Of a stretch of DNA of 28,671 bases, positions 15,307-23,285 are shown piece by piece; the stretch's first letter is position 1, and each line of letters starts with the position of its first letter. The DNA comes from Lamprobacter sp046541315. Lineage in GTDB: Bacteria > Pseudomonadota > Gammaproteobacteria > Chromatiales > Chromatiaceae. The DNA is taken from positions 1-28,671 of the forward strand of contig NZ_JBKHDN010000007.1 in assembly GCF_046541315.1 (NCBI RefSeq), in the 5' to 3' direction. Below the pieces are notes generated by a model. The model made no database searches. It was not told the origin of the DNA and was given only the letters and a program-made list of their open reading frames with translations. The position numbers and the translations under genes are program-made.

Positions 15307-16229
15307 CGCGCCGCCTCGCGTCCGGCGTCGACGCGATCGAGAAAGAGCTTCTCGAGTCGGTTCTGTTTGTTGCGCAGACTCAGCACCTCGATGCTGTGGC
15401 GTGAGAGCGCCTCGAACAGGCCATTGAGGGTGTGCTCGCGATTGATCTGCACCTCGAGCGTGCTCTCGTCGATGTGCTCGAGCACGAAATCGCCGAGATC
15501 GGGCAACTCGCGGAGGCGACCCTTGAGGTTGAGCACGAAGGTTTCGGCATGCAACTCGCCGAGCAGGCTGGCGATATCGGAGCGGGCCTGGATGCGACCC
15601 TGATCAATGATGGCGAGATGCCGGCAGAGGCTCTCCGCCTCTTCCAGATAATGGGTGGTGAGGATGATGGTCGTGCCTTCGGCATTGATCTCGCGCATGA
15701 AGCCCCACATGGCGCGCCGAATCTCGATATCCACCCCGGCGGTGGGCTCGTCGAGGATCACCAGCCGCGGGCGATGCACCAGCGCGCGAGCGATCATCAA
15801 GCGGCGCTTCATGCCGCCGGAGAGCAAGCGCATCTCGGTGTCGCGCCGCTCCCAGAGGTCGAGCTTGCGCAGCAGCATCTCGGCGCGCTCGCGGGCCTCC
15901 CTGCGCGGCACGCCGAAGTAGCCGGCTTGATTCAACACCACCTCGATCACCGGCAGGAAGAGGTTGAAATTGAACTCCTGCGGAACCACGCCGATATTCG
16001 CTCGCACCGCCTCCGGCTCACGGTCCAGATCATGGCCGAAGACCTCGACGCGCCCGCCGCTCTTGCGCACCAGCGAGGTGACGATGCCGATCAGCGTCGA
16101 TTTGCCGGCGCCGTTGGGGCCGAGCAGGGCGAAGAAATCGCCGGCCTCGACTTGGAGATCGACATCTTGCAGGGCCTGGAGGCCATTGCCATAGGTCTTG
16201 TTGAGGCGGTGGACGCTGAGTGCGGTCAT
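15303..16229 (-). CDS. yadG: YadG-family ABC transporter ATPase, 308 aa
   Basis: Walker A GPNGAGKS (37-44), signature LSGGMKRR (136-143), Walker B LVILDEP (156-162) and switch His193 are all intact. The length equals that of E. coli YadG. It energises the YadH permease. I chose ATG 16229 (MTALSVHRLNKTYGNG) because the open frame upstream to 16427 has no family similarity and runs into the divergent gene's region. The stop overlaps the yadH start by 4 bp. No promoter is clear in 16230-16366. Confidence 0.92.
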   Translation of the reverse strand: MTALSVHRLNKTYGNGLQALQDVDLQVEAGDFFALLGPNGAGKSTLIGIVTSLVRKSGGRVEVFGHDLDREPEAVRANIGVVPQEFNFNLFLPVIEVVLNQAGYFGVPRREARERAEMLLRKLDLWERRDTEMRLLSGGMKRRLMIARALVHRPRLVILDEPTAGVDIEIRRAMWGFMREINAEGTTIILTTHYLEEAESLCRHLAIIDQGRIQARSDIASLLGELHAETFVLNLKGRLRELPDLGDFVLEHIDESTLEVQINREHTLNGLFEALSRHSIEVLSLRNKQNRLEKLFLDRVDAGREAAR

Positions 16230-16366
16230 GCGGTAAGACGTGTGTGCAAAGCCATCTACGCTAGCACGTTCGGGCCGGCGATTTGCAACCGCTGCGCCCG
16301 CGGCATCGCCCGAGGCGATTCCCGTCGATCGCCCGAGGCCCTTCCACCAGAGAGACCGAGAGCCCC

Positions 16367-16849
16367 ATGCTCCGTTACCGCGAACACCGCGATGCGATCG
16401 ACGCGCTGCTGCGTCGGTTCCAGCCATTACAGCCGCTGCGGGTCGAGCCAGGCGCGGCGATTCCCGGCTCGTTCTGGGGCGCGCCCGAGGCCGGTTTGAT
16501 CAGCCCGTTCATCTATCTGCGAGACGATACGCCGGTGCATTCGGCGCTGCACGAGGCGGCGCATTTCATCTGCATGGATGGCGCAAGGCGCGTGGCGCTG
16601 CACACCGATGCCGGTGGCGATGTCGCCGAGGAGGATGCGGTCTGCGTACTGCAAGTGCTGATGGCCGAGCAGCTGCCGAGGGTCGGCCGCGAGCGCCTGT
16701 TCGCCGACATGGATGCCTGGGGCTACAGTTTTCGGCTCGGCAGCAGCACCGCCTGGTTTGAGCAGGACGCCGAGGAGGCGCACGCCTGGCTGCGGCGCTT
16801 TGGGCTCATCGATGCGCATGCCCGCCCGACCTGGCGGCTGCGAGCCTGA
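16367..16849 (+). CDS. Small HEXXH-motif protein, putative metalloprotein, 160 aa
   Basis: An ATG at 16367 follows AGAGAGACCGAGAG. The protein has no signal peptide or membrane segment. Residues 58-66 read HSALHEAAH, so H62-E63-x-x-H66 fits the zinc-protease HEXXH motif, and the acidic AEEDAV stretch (87-92) could supply a third ligand as in gluzincins. Most characterised HEXXH peptidases are larger, so it could be a minimal peptidase domain or a non-proteolytic metal-binding protein. I do not recognise a named family. It is divergent from yadG and followed by a 275-bp gap. Confidence 0.7.
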   Translation: MLRYREHRDAIDALLRRFQPLQPLRVEPGAAIPGSFWGAPEAGLISPFIYLRDDTPVHSALHEAAHFICMDGARRVALHTDAGGDVAEEDAVCVLQVLMAEQLPRVGRERLFADMDAWGYSFRLGSSTAWFEQDAEEAHAWLRRFGLIDAHARPTWRLRA

Positions 16850-16850
16850 G

Positions 16851-16878
16851 CGCCGAGGCCTGAGCTCCGAGGCCTGAG
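16851..16878. repeat. Tandem 14-bp repeat just after the HEXXH gene
   Basis: CGCCGAGGCCTGAG and CTCCGAGGCCTGAG lie head to tail, and a partial copy (GAGCCTGAG) overlaps the end of the gene. The arms do not form a strong terminator. The rest of 16879-17124 contains no gene. Confidence 0.6.
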
Positions 16879-17124
16879 CCCTGATGCTTGACGGTCGATG
16901 CGTGGCCCTTGCGCCCGACCTCGGCACCGGTTCTTCGGCACCGGCCTATAATCCCAAGAAAGGGCCGTTGACCGCTTCGCCTCACCTGCAAGCGTCTGAG
17001 TGTGTTCGTTCCCTGGAGGCATGGGAGGGTCACCCGCGAGGTGAAGGGCTTCCAACCGCTCTTTGCTAGGATAATGCTTCCTAATGACCCGGATCTGCTT
17101 GACGCTTTTTACGAGAGACATCCC

Positions 17125-17718
17125 ATGAAACGACGTTTGACGACTGCCGTGCTCGGCGCTGGCTGTCTGTGGATGCTGGCCACGGTCGCCATTGCCGGCA
17201 CGCCGGATGGTGCTCCGCCGTCCGCTCCGTCCATGCCGGCATATGGCTCGTTCACGCCGGCATATGGCCCGCCAATTCCGGGGTATGGTCCGGCCACGCC
17301 GGCGTATGGCCCGCCCATGCCGGCGTTTGGGCGCGCTGACGGCCCGGCGAGAAACGCTGTCCGGCCCAGCCCGCGACCGCTCTCGGGCCAGATTCGGATG
17401 CGCCAGGAGCGCACCGAGGATCAGTATCTGCTGATCCTCGATCTCGACGGTCTGCCGCCGGAGAATGTTCAAATCCGACCCGTTGGCCACAGCCTGGTGG
17501 TGCGGGCCCGGACTGATGCGCGCACCCATCGTTCCGAATCCTTTGGCGATGGTCGTGGTTATCGGGAGAGCCATCGCATCTCGACGGGCAGCCTTACGCG
17601 CCGCCTGCCGGTGCCGCCGGATGCGGATCTCGCCGGACTCGAGCGCGAGGATCGCGCGCAGCAGGTGCGGGTGATGATCCCGCGCGTGGCCGCCCAGGCC
17701 GCGCCGTCTTGGCGCTAA
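17125..17718 (+). CDS. Exported Hsp20/alpha-crystallin-like protein with PAYG repeats, 197 aa
   Basis: A signal peptide (MKRRLTTAVLGAGCLWMLAT, likely cleavage after VAIAG near residue 25) directs it to the periplasm. Residues ~38-69 are four full heptads of the PAYGPPx type plus a partial fifth. Residues ~88-190 (IRMRQERTEDQYLLILDLDG, LPPENVQIRPVGHSLVVRA, ISTGSLTRRLPVPPDADL) resemble an alpha-crystallin domain. Canonical small heat-shock proteins are cytoplasmic, so an exported one would be a periplasmic holdase by inference. The ATG at 17125 is preceded by ACGAGAGA. mtaB starts 25 bp downstream on the same strand. Confidence 0.75.
   Translation: MKRRLTTAVLGAGCLWMLATVAIAGTPDGAPPSAPSMPAYGSFTPAYGPPIPGYGPATPAYGPPMPAFGRADGPARNAVRPSPRPLSGQIRMRQERTEDQYLLILDLDGLPPENVQIRPVGHSLVVRARTDARTHRSESFGDGRGYRESHRISTGSLTRRLPVPPDADLAGLEREDRAQQVRVMIPRVAAQAAPSWR
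17236..17331 (+). repeat. 21-bp tandem repeats encoding P-A/G-Y/F-G heptads
   Basis: Units begin at 17236, 17257, 17278 and 17299, with a partial fifth at 17320. They start CCGGCATATGGC or close variants and encode seven-residue Pro/Tyr/Gly units. The spacing is exact, indicating tandem duplication inside the gene. Confidence 0.85.
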
Positions 17719-17743
17719 GGCGCTCAGCCTTGGATCGACCGGC

Positions 17744-19108
17744 GTGCGCGTGCGATTGAGTACCCTTGGCTGTCGGCTGAACGAGGCCGAACTCGCGGCC
17801 TGGTCGCGCGCGTTCGAGGCGCGTGGCTGTCGCATCAGTCAGGCAGGCGAGGCGGCCGATCTGCTCGTGGTCAACACCTGCGCGGTGACCGCCGAGGCGG
17901 TGCGCAAGTCGCGCAAGCTGTTACGCCGCTTGCAGCGCGAGCATCCGCGCGCGCGCACCGTGGTGAGCGGTTGCGCGGTCTCGCTGGAGCAGGAGTCGCT
18001 CGGCGAGCTGGGCATCGATCTGGTGGTGCCCAATCGGGACAAGGATCGCTTGGTCGCCATCGCGCGCGAGGCACTGGCCTTGCCGTTGCTGCCGGAGGCC
18101 GCGACCGAACCCGGCGCGGCGGCACTGTTCGCGCGCGGCCGCCAGCGCGCCTTCGTCAAGATCCAGGACGGCTGCCGCTATCAATGCAGCTTCTGCATCA
18201 CCACCCGCGCGCGGGGCGCCGAGCGCAGTCGCCCGATCGCCGAGATCCGCGACGAGATCGACCAGCTCGTCGCCGCTGGCGTGCAAGAGGTGGTCCTGAC
18301 CGGCGTGCATGCCGCTGGCTATGGCAGCGATATTGGCTCGAGCCTGAGCGCATTGCTCGCCGCCGTGCTCGCCGATACCGAGGTGGCGCGGGTGCGCCTC
18401 GGCTCGGTCGAGCCCTGGGGTCTGCCGGAACGCTTTTGGCCGCTGTTCGAGAATCCGCGCCTGATGCCCCATCTGCATCTGCCGTTGCAGAGCGGCGCCG
18501 ACAGCCTGCTCAAGCGCATGGCGCGACGTTGCAAAACGGCCGAGTTCGCGCGCCTGGTCGCGACCGCGCGCGCGGCGGTGCCGGATTTCAACCTCACCAC
18601 CGATATCATCGTCGGCTTCCCCGGCGAGACCGATGCCGAATGGGCTCAGACCCTGGCCTTCGTCGAGGCGATCGGCTTCGGCGATCTGCATCTCTTCAGC
18701 TACTCGCCGCGACCGGGCACCGCCGCCGCCGAGATGCCCCATCCGGTCCCGGCCGAGGTCAAACGCGCGCGTAGCCGCGAGCTGCATGAACTCGGGCATC
18801 GGCTCAAGCGGGCCTGGCTGGAGCGCCAGCTCGGCACGGTGCAGTCGGTGCTGATCGAGGGCTGGGCGAGCGGGCAGGAGGACGGCGCCGCGCTCCAGTT
18901 CGGCTATACCCCGGGTTATCTGCCGCTGCAGGTCGCCACCGAAGGCGCCGACCTGAGCAATCGGATCATCCCGGTGCGCATCGAGGGGGTGCTGGATCGC
19001 GCGGCCGATTGCCTGCTGCTTGGGCGCCCCGCCGGTTGGGCGCGCGCCCAAGCGCGCGGCAGCGGTCAATTCGAGGATCAATCCGACTTGAAGCCGATGG
19101 CGCGGTGA
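17744..19108 (+). CDS. mtaB: MtaB, tRNA t6A37 methylthiotransferase, 454 aa
   Basis: A radical-SAM enzyme that converts t6A37 to ms2t6A37 in ANN-decoding tRNAs. The N-terminal UPF0004 domain has cluster cysteines C10 (STLGCRLNEAE), C46 (NTCAVT) and C77 (SGCAVS). The radical-SAM motif CRYQCSFC places C144, C148 and C151. LHLPLQSGAD and TDIIVGFPGET are the further conserved blocks, and a TRAM-like domain closes the protein. The start is GTG 17744, which keeps the family N-terminus. The last 31 bp overlap convergently with the CDGSH gene. It uses the product of the TsaB-containing complex as substrate. Confidence 0.93.
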   Translation: MRVRLSTLGCRLNEAELAAWSRAFEARGCRISQAGEAADLLVVNTCAVTAEAVRKSRKLLRRLQREHPRARTVVSGCAVSLEQESLGELGIDLVVPNRDKDRLVAIAREALALPLLPEAATEPGAAALFARGRQRAFVKIQDGCRYQCSFCITTRARGAERSRPIAEIRDEIDQLVAAGVQEVVLTGVHAAGYGSDIGSSLSALLAAVLADTEVARVRLGSVEPWGLPERFWPLFENPRLMPHLHLPLQSGADSLLKRMARRCKTAEFARLVATARAAVPDFNLTTDIIVGFPGETDAEWAQTLAFVEAIGFGDLHLFSYSPRPGTAAAEMPHPVPAEVKRARSRELHELGHRLKRAWLERQLGTVQSVLIEGWASGQEDGAALQFGYTPGYLPLQVATEGADLSNRIIPVRIEGVLDRAADCLLLGRPAGWARAQARGSGQFEDQSDLKPMAR

Positions 19109-19740
19109 CTGGCATCGCAGAACGGCTTGTTCTTCGACGCGCCGCAGCGGCACAGCGCGGTCTTGGTGCCTTGCCAGGCGCTGCGGCCACTGGCGGCCTT
19201 GAGGGTCAGGCGGCCCTCCATCTTGAGCGGCCCGTCCGGGATCGCCTTGATCTTGAGCGGCCCATCGCTGGCGGCGGACCCTGGATCGAGTCCGGGACCG
19301 CTCTGGCCGATGGCGCCGAAGTCCTCGAAGCCGGCCGCGATGTGGCTGTTGTCGCAGAACGGCTTGTTCTTCGAGGCCCCGCAACGGCACAGCGCGGCGC
19401 GGAAACGCACGCCGGGCATGTCCTCGGGCGCGCCCTCGATGTCGAGTTCGCCGCTCAGGTAGAGCGGGCCGTTGTAGACCACCTGACCGGTATTCTCGGA
19501 CGCTGGCTGCTCGGGCGTGCCGTCCTTGTCGACATAGCTGAGGGCGCCGCTCGGGCAGCGTTCGCAGACCTCGCGCACCTCGGCCTTGGCGACCTCGTCG
19601 GGGACGCACCAGGGCTCGCGGCCCACTTCGAACAGGGGGTCATCGGCCTGCACGCATTCGCTGATGTGGATGCACAGGCGCTTGTCCCAATGCACATCGA
19701 TCTCGTCGCCGGAATAGGCATGGATCATCTTGTCGCTCAT
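19078..19740 (-). CDS. Fer4-like plus dual CDGSH iron-sulfur protein, 220 aa
   Basis: Residues ~1-70 (C23, C29, C45, C59, C62; CERCPSGALSYV) form a divergent single-cluster ferredoxin-like domain. Two CDGSH units follow, each with three Cys and one His for a 2Fe-2S cluster: C118/C120/C129/H133 and C197/C199/C208/H212, both within CRCGASKNKPFCD. In total three clusters are predicted. No signal peptide is present, so it is cytoplasmic; electron transfer or redox sensing is the likely role, but no partner is shown. ATG 19740 gives MSDKMIHAYS, which fits the family start better than the long upstream frame to 20124. The 3' end overlaps mtaB. Confidence 0.88.
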   Translation of the reverse strand: MSDKMIHAYSGDEIDVHWDKRLCIHISECVQADDPLFEVGREPWCVPDEVAKAEVREVCERCPSGALSYVDKDGTPEQPASENTGQVVYNGPLYLSGELDIEGAPEDMPGVRFRAALCRCGASKNKPFCDNSHIAAGFEDFGAIGQSGPGLDPGSAASDGPLKIKAIPDGPLKMEGRLTLKAASGRSAWQGTKTALCRCGASKNKPFCDASHRAIGFKSD

Positions 19741-19841
19741 CGTCGGGCTCCTGGCTGGCGCGGCCGCTGGCTTGGCGAGGGACCGCAGTGGCTTGATGTC
19801 AGCAACCAATGGGGGCGGTGGGTTGGTTAATCGAGGGTCGG

Positions 19842-20657
19842 TCAGTCGAGGTCGATCCAGATCGGGCAGTGATCGGACGGGCGTTCGAGGGCGCGAATCC
19901 GATCGTCGATGCCCGCCGCGCGCAGCCGCTCGCGCACCGGCGCCGAGACCAGGATCAGGTCGATACGCAGGCCGCGCTTGGGCTCGCGCTCGAAACCGCG
20001 CGAGCGATAGTCGAACCAGCTGAAAGCGTCGTCGCGCTCGGGATGGAGGTGGCGATAGGCATCGAACAGGCCCCATTCCATCAGCGTCCGCAGCCAGTCG
20101 CGCTCCTCGGGCAGAAAGCTGCATTTGCCGGTGCGCAGCCAGCGCTTGGCATTGTCGGCGCCGATGCCGATGTCGGCATCCTCGGGCGCGACGTTCATGT
20201 CGCCCATCACCACCAAGGCCTGGCTGGGGCTGAAGTGCTCATCCAGATAGCGCCTCAGATCGGCGTAGAACCGCTGCTTGCCGGGGAATTTGACCGGATG
20301 CGTGCGGCTCTCGCCCTGCGGGAAGTAGCCATTGACGACGGTCAGTTCGCTGCCGTCAGCGAGGGTATAGAAGCCGGTGATGGCGCGACGTTGCGCGTCC
20401 AGCCCGTCGTTTGGGAAGCCCTTGATCACCCGCAGCGGATCGCGTTTGCTGAGCAGGGCGACGCCGTAATGGCCCTTCTGGCCATGATAGACCGAGCGCC
20501 AACCCAGCGCCTGCATCGCATCCACGGGAAACAGGTCATCGGGGACCTTGGATTCCTGGATGCCGATCACATCCGGATCGTGCCATGCCTTCAGCGCCTC
20601 GAGCTGATGCGCGCGGCTGCGAATGCCGTTGACGTTGAACGAGACGAGTCGGGCCAT
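19842..20657 (-). CDS. xthA: Exodeoxyribonuclease III / AP endonuclease, 271 aa
   Basis: An exonuclease-endonuclease-phosphatase fold protein for base-excision repair. The start MARLVSFNVNGIRSR, catalytic E35 in GIQESKV, D153 and N155 in GDMNVAPED, a RIDLILVS Asp near 236 and the terminal D262-H263 of SDHCP are all present. ATG 20657 has AGGA 7 bp upstream and gives the normal length. The frame is open up to an ATG at 20780 that overlaps the upstream gene's stop (ATGA), which would add 41 low-complexity residues. The neighbours upstream are two unknown small genes on the same strand. Confidence 0.95.
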   Translation of the reverse strand: MARLVSFNVNGIRSRAHQLEALKAWHDPDVIGIQESKVPDDLFPVDAMQALGWRSVYHGQKGHYGVALLSKRDPLRVIKGFPNDGLDAQRRAITGFYTLADGSELTVVNGYFPQGESRTHPVKFPGKQRFYADLRRYLDEHFSPSQALVVMGDMNVAPEDADIGIGADNAKRWLRTGKCSFLPEERDWLRTLMEWGLFDAYRHLHPERDDAFSWFDYRSRGFEREPKRGLRIDLILVSAPVRERLRAAGIDDRIRALERPSDHCPIWIDLD

Positions 20658-20696
20658 GCCGGTTCCTGGGTCTGAGCGGGGGCGGCCGCGCGGGCC

Positions 20697-20723
20697 GGGT
20701 TGGATTGGGTTGGATTGGGTTGG
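20697..20723. repeat. 10-bp tandem repeat upstream of xthA
   Basis: TGGATTGGGT occurs twice in tandem (20701-20720), with partial units on both sides. It sits about 45 bp upstream of the xthA start codon. A TCCAA-C-TTGGA inverted repeat lies nearby at 20753-20763. Together they may form the leader or promoter region, but no -35/-10 pair is evident. Confidence 0.6.
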
Positions 20724-20776
20724 TCTCGTCTGCTGGGCCACTTCCGTGCCGATCCAACTTGGACGAGGGGGCAGGC

Positions 20777-21097
20777 TCATGACGCGGCGGTGCCGGTGAC
20801 CTCATAGGTCTCTTCCAGGCCCTTCTCGCGGCCGTGCTCATAGGCCTTGCCCCAGGGCAGATGGGCCTGGTCGCGGGCGGCGTCGTAGACATCCGGCTCC
20901 AGGGTCGCCGCGACGCGCGGGCCATGTCCGAGCGCGTGCAGGGCCGCAAGCATGCCGTTGGCGTAGCCCCGGTTGTACCAGAGCTGGGGATCGTCCTGGC
21001 GGTCGAGGTAGCCTTCGGAATCGTGCGTCAGTGCACGCGCGAGTTCGAGCAGGCGCTCGATCAGCGGATCATCGGATCTCTCGGTCGTCTCGGGCAT
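20777..21097 (-). CDS. Hypothetical protein, 106 aa
   Basis: An acidic, helical-looking soluble protein without signal peptide, membrane segment or cysteine. A WYNRGYANGMLAAL segment near residues 40-53 is the most distinctive part. I do not recognise the family. The ATG at 21097 lies 8 bp after the stop of the next gene upstream, so the two are probably co-transcribed. Its stop overlaps a possible upstream start of xthA as ATGA. Confidence 0.65.
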   Translation of the reverse strand: MPETTERSDDPLIERLLELARALTHDSEGYLDRQDDPQLWYNRGYANGMLAALHALGHGPRVAATLEPDVYDAARDQAHLPWGKAYEHGREKGLEETYEVTGTAAS

Positions 21098-21105
21098 CTC
21101 GCTTC

Positions 21106-21411
21106 TCAGTCGTCGTACAGTTCGGCAGACCAGCCCAGCTCGCGCGCGCGCTCGATCGCCGCCTGATAGATGCGTTGATGACGCTCACGCAGCGCGTCGG
21201 GAAGGCGCGAGGCCAGGTTGCCGTAGGGGTGCCAGGCCTCGCTGACCTGATCGTAGAGCGACTCGATGCGCGCGAGCGACCAGCCCACGCAGGTCTCGTC
21301 TTCCGGGATCAGACCGAAGACTTGCGCGTCGCGCACGATGTTGCCGGTGGGCGTCATGCCGCCGTAACTGTCGGCGTCGAGTCCGACATAGATCTTGTTT
21401 CGGTTCAGCAT
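21106..21411 (-). CDS. Hypothetical protein, 101 aa
   Basis: It starts MLNRNKIYVGLDADSYGG, a strand that could begin a Rossmann-like or ASKHA-like fold, and ends in a helical half. There is one cysteine and no signal peptide. I recognise no family. The ribosome site (AGG) is inside a 12-bp palindrome immediately before the ATG. The gene leads a pair with the 106-aa ORF and is divergent from the histidine phosphatase. Confidence 0.65.
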   Translation of the reverse strand: MLNRNKIYVGLDADSYGGMTPTGNIVRDAQVFGLIPEDETCVGWSLARIESLYDQVSEAWHPYGNLASRLPDALRERHQRIYQAAIERARELGWSAELYDD

Positions 21412-21422
21412 AGGTTAACCTA
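21411..21422. promoter_or_regulatory. Perfect 12-bp palindrome TAGGTTAACCTA at a start codon
   Basis: The palindrome overlaps the first base of the start codon at 21411 and contains the AGG of its likely ribosome site. A protein bound here, or RNA pairing, could block the 101-aa gene; it also lies in the 68-bp divergent gap to the phosphatase gene. The function is inferred only. Confidence 0.4.
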
Positions 21423-21479
21423 TTCGGTCTTCATTGCGCGGCAGCGGTTGGCTGTCGCGACGGTGCCAAGGAGTCCAGC

Positions 21480-22088
21480 GTGTGGGGTGAAGATACCATT
21501 GTCGACCTGATCCGCCATGGCGAGCCGCGCGGTGGTCGCATGATTCGGGGACAAGGGGTGGATCATCCGCTCAGCCCGCTCGGCTGGGAGCAGATGTGGG
21601 CGGCGGTGGGCGCCGAGGCGCCTTGGGATCAGATCCTGAGTTCACCCATGGCGCGGAGCCGCGCGTTCGCTTGCGAACTGGCGGGACGGCATGGCTTGCC
21701 GCTCGCGATCGATCCGGAACTGCGCGAGATCGCCATGGGCGCCTGGGAAGGACGCCGCCCGCTCGAACTGATGCACGCGGAGCCCGCGGCCTTTGCTGCA
21801 TTCCGGCGTGATCCGCTGGCAAACCGCCCGCCCGGCGGCGAGCGCTTGGAGGCGCTACAAGCGCGCATCGGCCGCGCCTACGAGCGTCAGATCGCCGCCT
21901 ATCCGAGGCGTCACCTGCTCATCGTCTGCCACGCCGGGGTCAGCCGCGCCATCATCGGCCATGTGCTGGAGGCGCCCCCGCAACACTGGTATCGCATCCG
22001 CATCGACTACGCGGGCCTCACCCGCATTCGCCACGATCGCTTCGGCCGCAGCCTCGAGTTCGTCAATGCCGAGCGAGCGCGATCCTGA
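21480..22088 (+). CDS. Histidine phosphatase (phosphoglycerate-mutase superfamily), 202 aa
   Basis: The catalytic LIRHGE places the phospho-accepting H13 and R12; E83 in LREIAMGAWEG and the second histidine H151 in VCHAGVSR complete the active site. The size and sequence resemble CobC/alpha-ribazole phosphatase and GpmB-like enzymes, but no cobalamin gene is nearby, so the substrate is open. The start is GTG 21480. It is cytoplasmic, with no signal peptide. Confidence 0.88.
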   Translation: MWGEDTIVDLIRHGEPRGGRMIRGQGVDHPLSPLGWEQMWAAVGAEAPWDQILSSPMARSRAFACELAGRHGLPLAIDPELREIAMGAWEGRRPLELMHAEPAAFAAFRRDPLANRPPGGERLEALQARIGRAYERQIAAYPRRHLLIVCHAGVSRAIIGHVLEAPPQHWYRIRIDYAGLTRIRHDRFGRSLEFVNAERARS

Positions 22089-22153
22089 ACTCGCTGTGGT
22101 TGCTCGCCTGGTCGGCTGATCGCCTGCGGCTGGGCGGTGGGCGATGCATGGGA

Positions 22154-22182
22154 TTGGTCTCGGCGCTCGAGCGTGTTATAGT
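22154..22182 (+). promoter_or_regulatory. Promoter of tRNA-Ser
   Basis: TTGGTC (22154-22159) and TATAGT (22177-22182) are separated by exactly 17 bp. The predicted transcription start, about 7 bp on, leaves a ~36-nt 5' leader before the tRNA. Confidence 0.65.
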
Positions 22183-22224
22183 CTCCGGCCGTTCTGCGCT
22201 CCTCCGAGCGCAGCGCGTCGCCCA

Positions 22225-22314
<90 letters not shown>

Positions 22315-22357
22315 CTATCAGAGGCCGAACGGATGCCTGGCTCCCCGGCCAAGCGCG

Positions 22358-23236
22358 TCAATACACCAGCATCCAGCCTGGCATCATGATCTCGTACATC
22401 TCGGTCACCTGCAGGTTGATATCGCCTGGCAGGCGGGCCAGGGACTCCGGTTCCAGCTGCAGACGCTCGGCGAGCGCGTGGAGCGTCTCGGTCGCCGCCT
22501 CCGACTGCATGCTTTCGCGCTCGAACATGGTGGCCTGAAAGAGCCGGGCGATCACGCGAGCGGCATGCACGATCTCGGTTTCGGTGCGGTAGCACACTGC
22601 GGCGTCAGGGTTGAGGTGATGCGCGATCGGTTGCCAGAGCGATTCGGGAAGCTGCCAGCTCTTGAGCAAGGCGGCGCTCAGCTCGGCGTGATTGAATCCG
22701 AACACCCGCTCCTCGGCCTCGACCAGGTCGAGTCCGTCTTGATCGCTGAGCCTCAGCACTTCCGAATAGGATTCGGGGCGTTGGCTGAGGAGCATCAGCT
22801 TGCCAAGCCCGTGTAACAGCCCCGTGAGAAAGAGCCGCTCGCTCTCGCTCTCGGGCAACGACCGTTGGCATGCCAGCGCCCTGGCGGCGATTCCGCAGGC
22901 GACGCCATTGAGCCAAAAACGCTCCATGTCGATTCGCTCGGGCGGAAGCCCCTTGAACACCTCGACCGCGCAGGTGGCGAAAACCAGATCGCGCAAGGCC
23001 TCATAACCGATCATCTTGATCGCCTTGGTGACGGTGTCCACCGGCTGCGGCCGGGCATAAAAGGCGCTGTTGAGGAGGCGCAGCAAGCGTGCCGACAGCG
23101 CTGGATCACACAGGATGACCTCCGCCAGGTCGGAGGGTTGCGAGGTGGGATCGTCGATCAACTGGTTGACGCGTAGGGCGACATCCGGCAAGGAATAGAG
23201 GTGTTTGGCTTCCTGGACGAGGGACTCGGGAGTCAT
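22358..23236 (-). CDS. HDOD-domain signalling protein, 292 aa
   Basis: Residues ~10-200 form an HDOD domain: LPDVALRVNQLIDDP, LCDPALSARLLRLLNSAFYA, AIKMIGYEALRDLVFATCAV. The metal-binding HD pair of true HD phosphohydrolases is not evident, as usual in HDOD, so it is probably a regulatory scaffold in signalling, biofilm or motility control. No receiver, GGDEF or EAL domain is fused. ATG 23236 has GGAGTA 12 bp upstream; the longer frame to 23386 lacks similarity. It lies 49 bp after the MoeB-like gene. Confidence 0.88.
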   Translation of the reverse strand: MTPESLVQEAKHLYSLPDVALRVNQLIDDPTSQPSDLAEVILCDPALSARLLRLLNSAFYARPQPVDTVTKAIKMIGYEALRDLVFATCAVEVFKGLPPERIDMERFWLNGVACGIAARALACQRSLPESESERLFLTGLLHGLGKLMLLSQRPESYSEVLRLSDQDGLDLVEAEERVFGFNHAELSAALLKSWQLPESLWQPIAHHLNPDAAVCYRTETEIVHAARVIARLFQATMFERESMQSEAATETLHALAERLQLEPESLARLPGDINLQVTEMYEIMMPGWMLVY

Positions 23237-23285
23237 GATCGGATTACTCCACGATAAGGATCGGCTTGTAGCGAGTTCGGCTATT

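Noticed and set aside
14284..15603. 439-codon plus-strand open frame
   Set aside because: It is antisense to yadH and the end of yadG; low-complexity translation without family features.
16947..16952. Perfect TATAAT box
   Set aside because: No -35-like sequence lies at 16-18 bp upstream and it is ~175 bp from the next gene, so chance is as likely.
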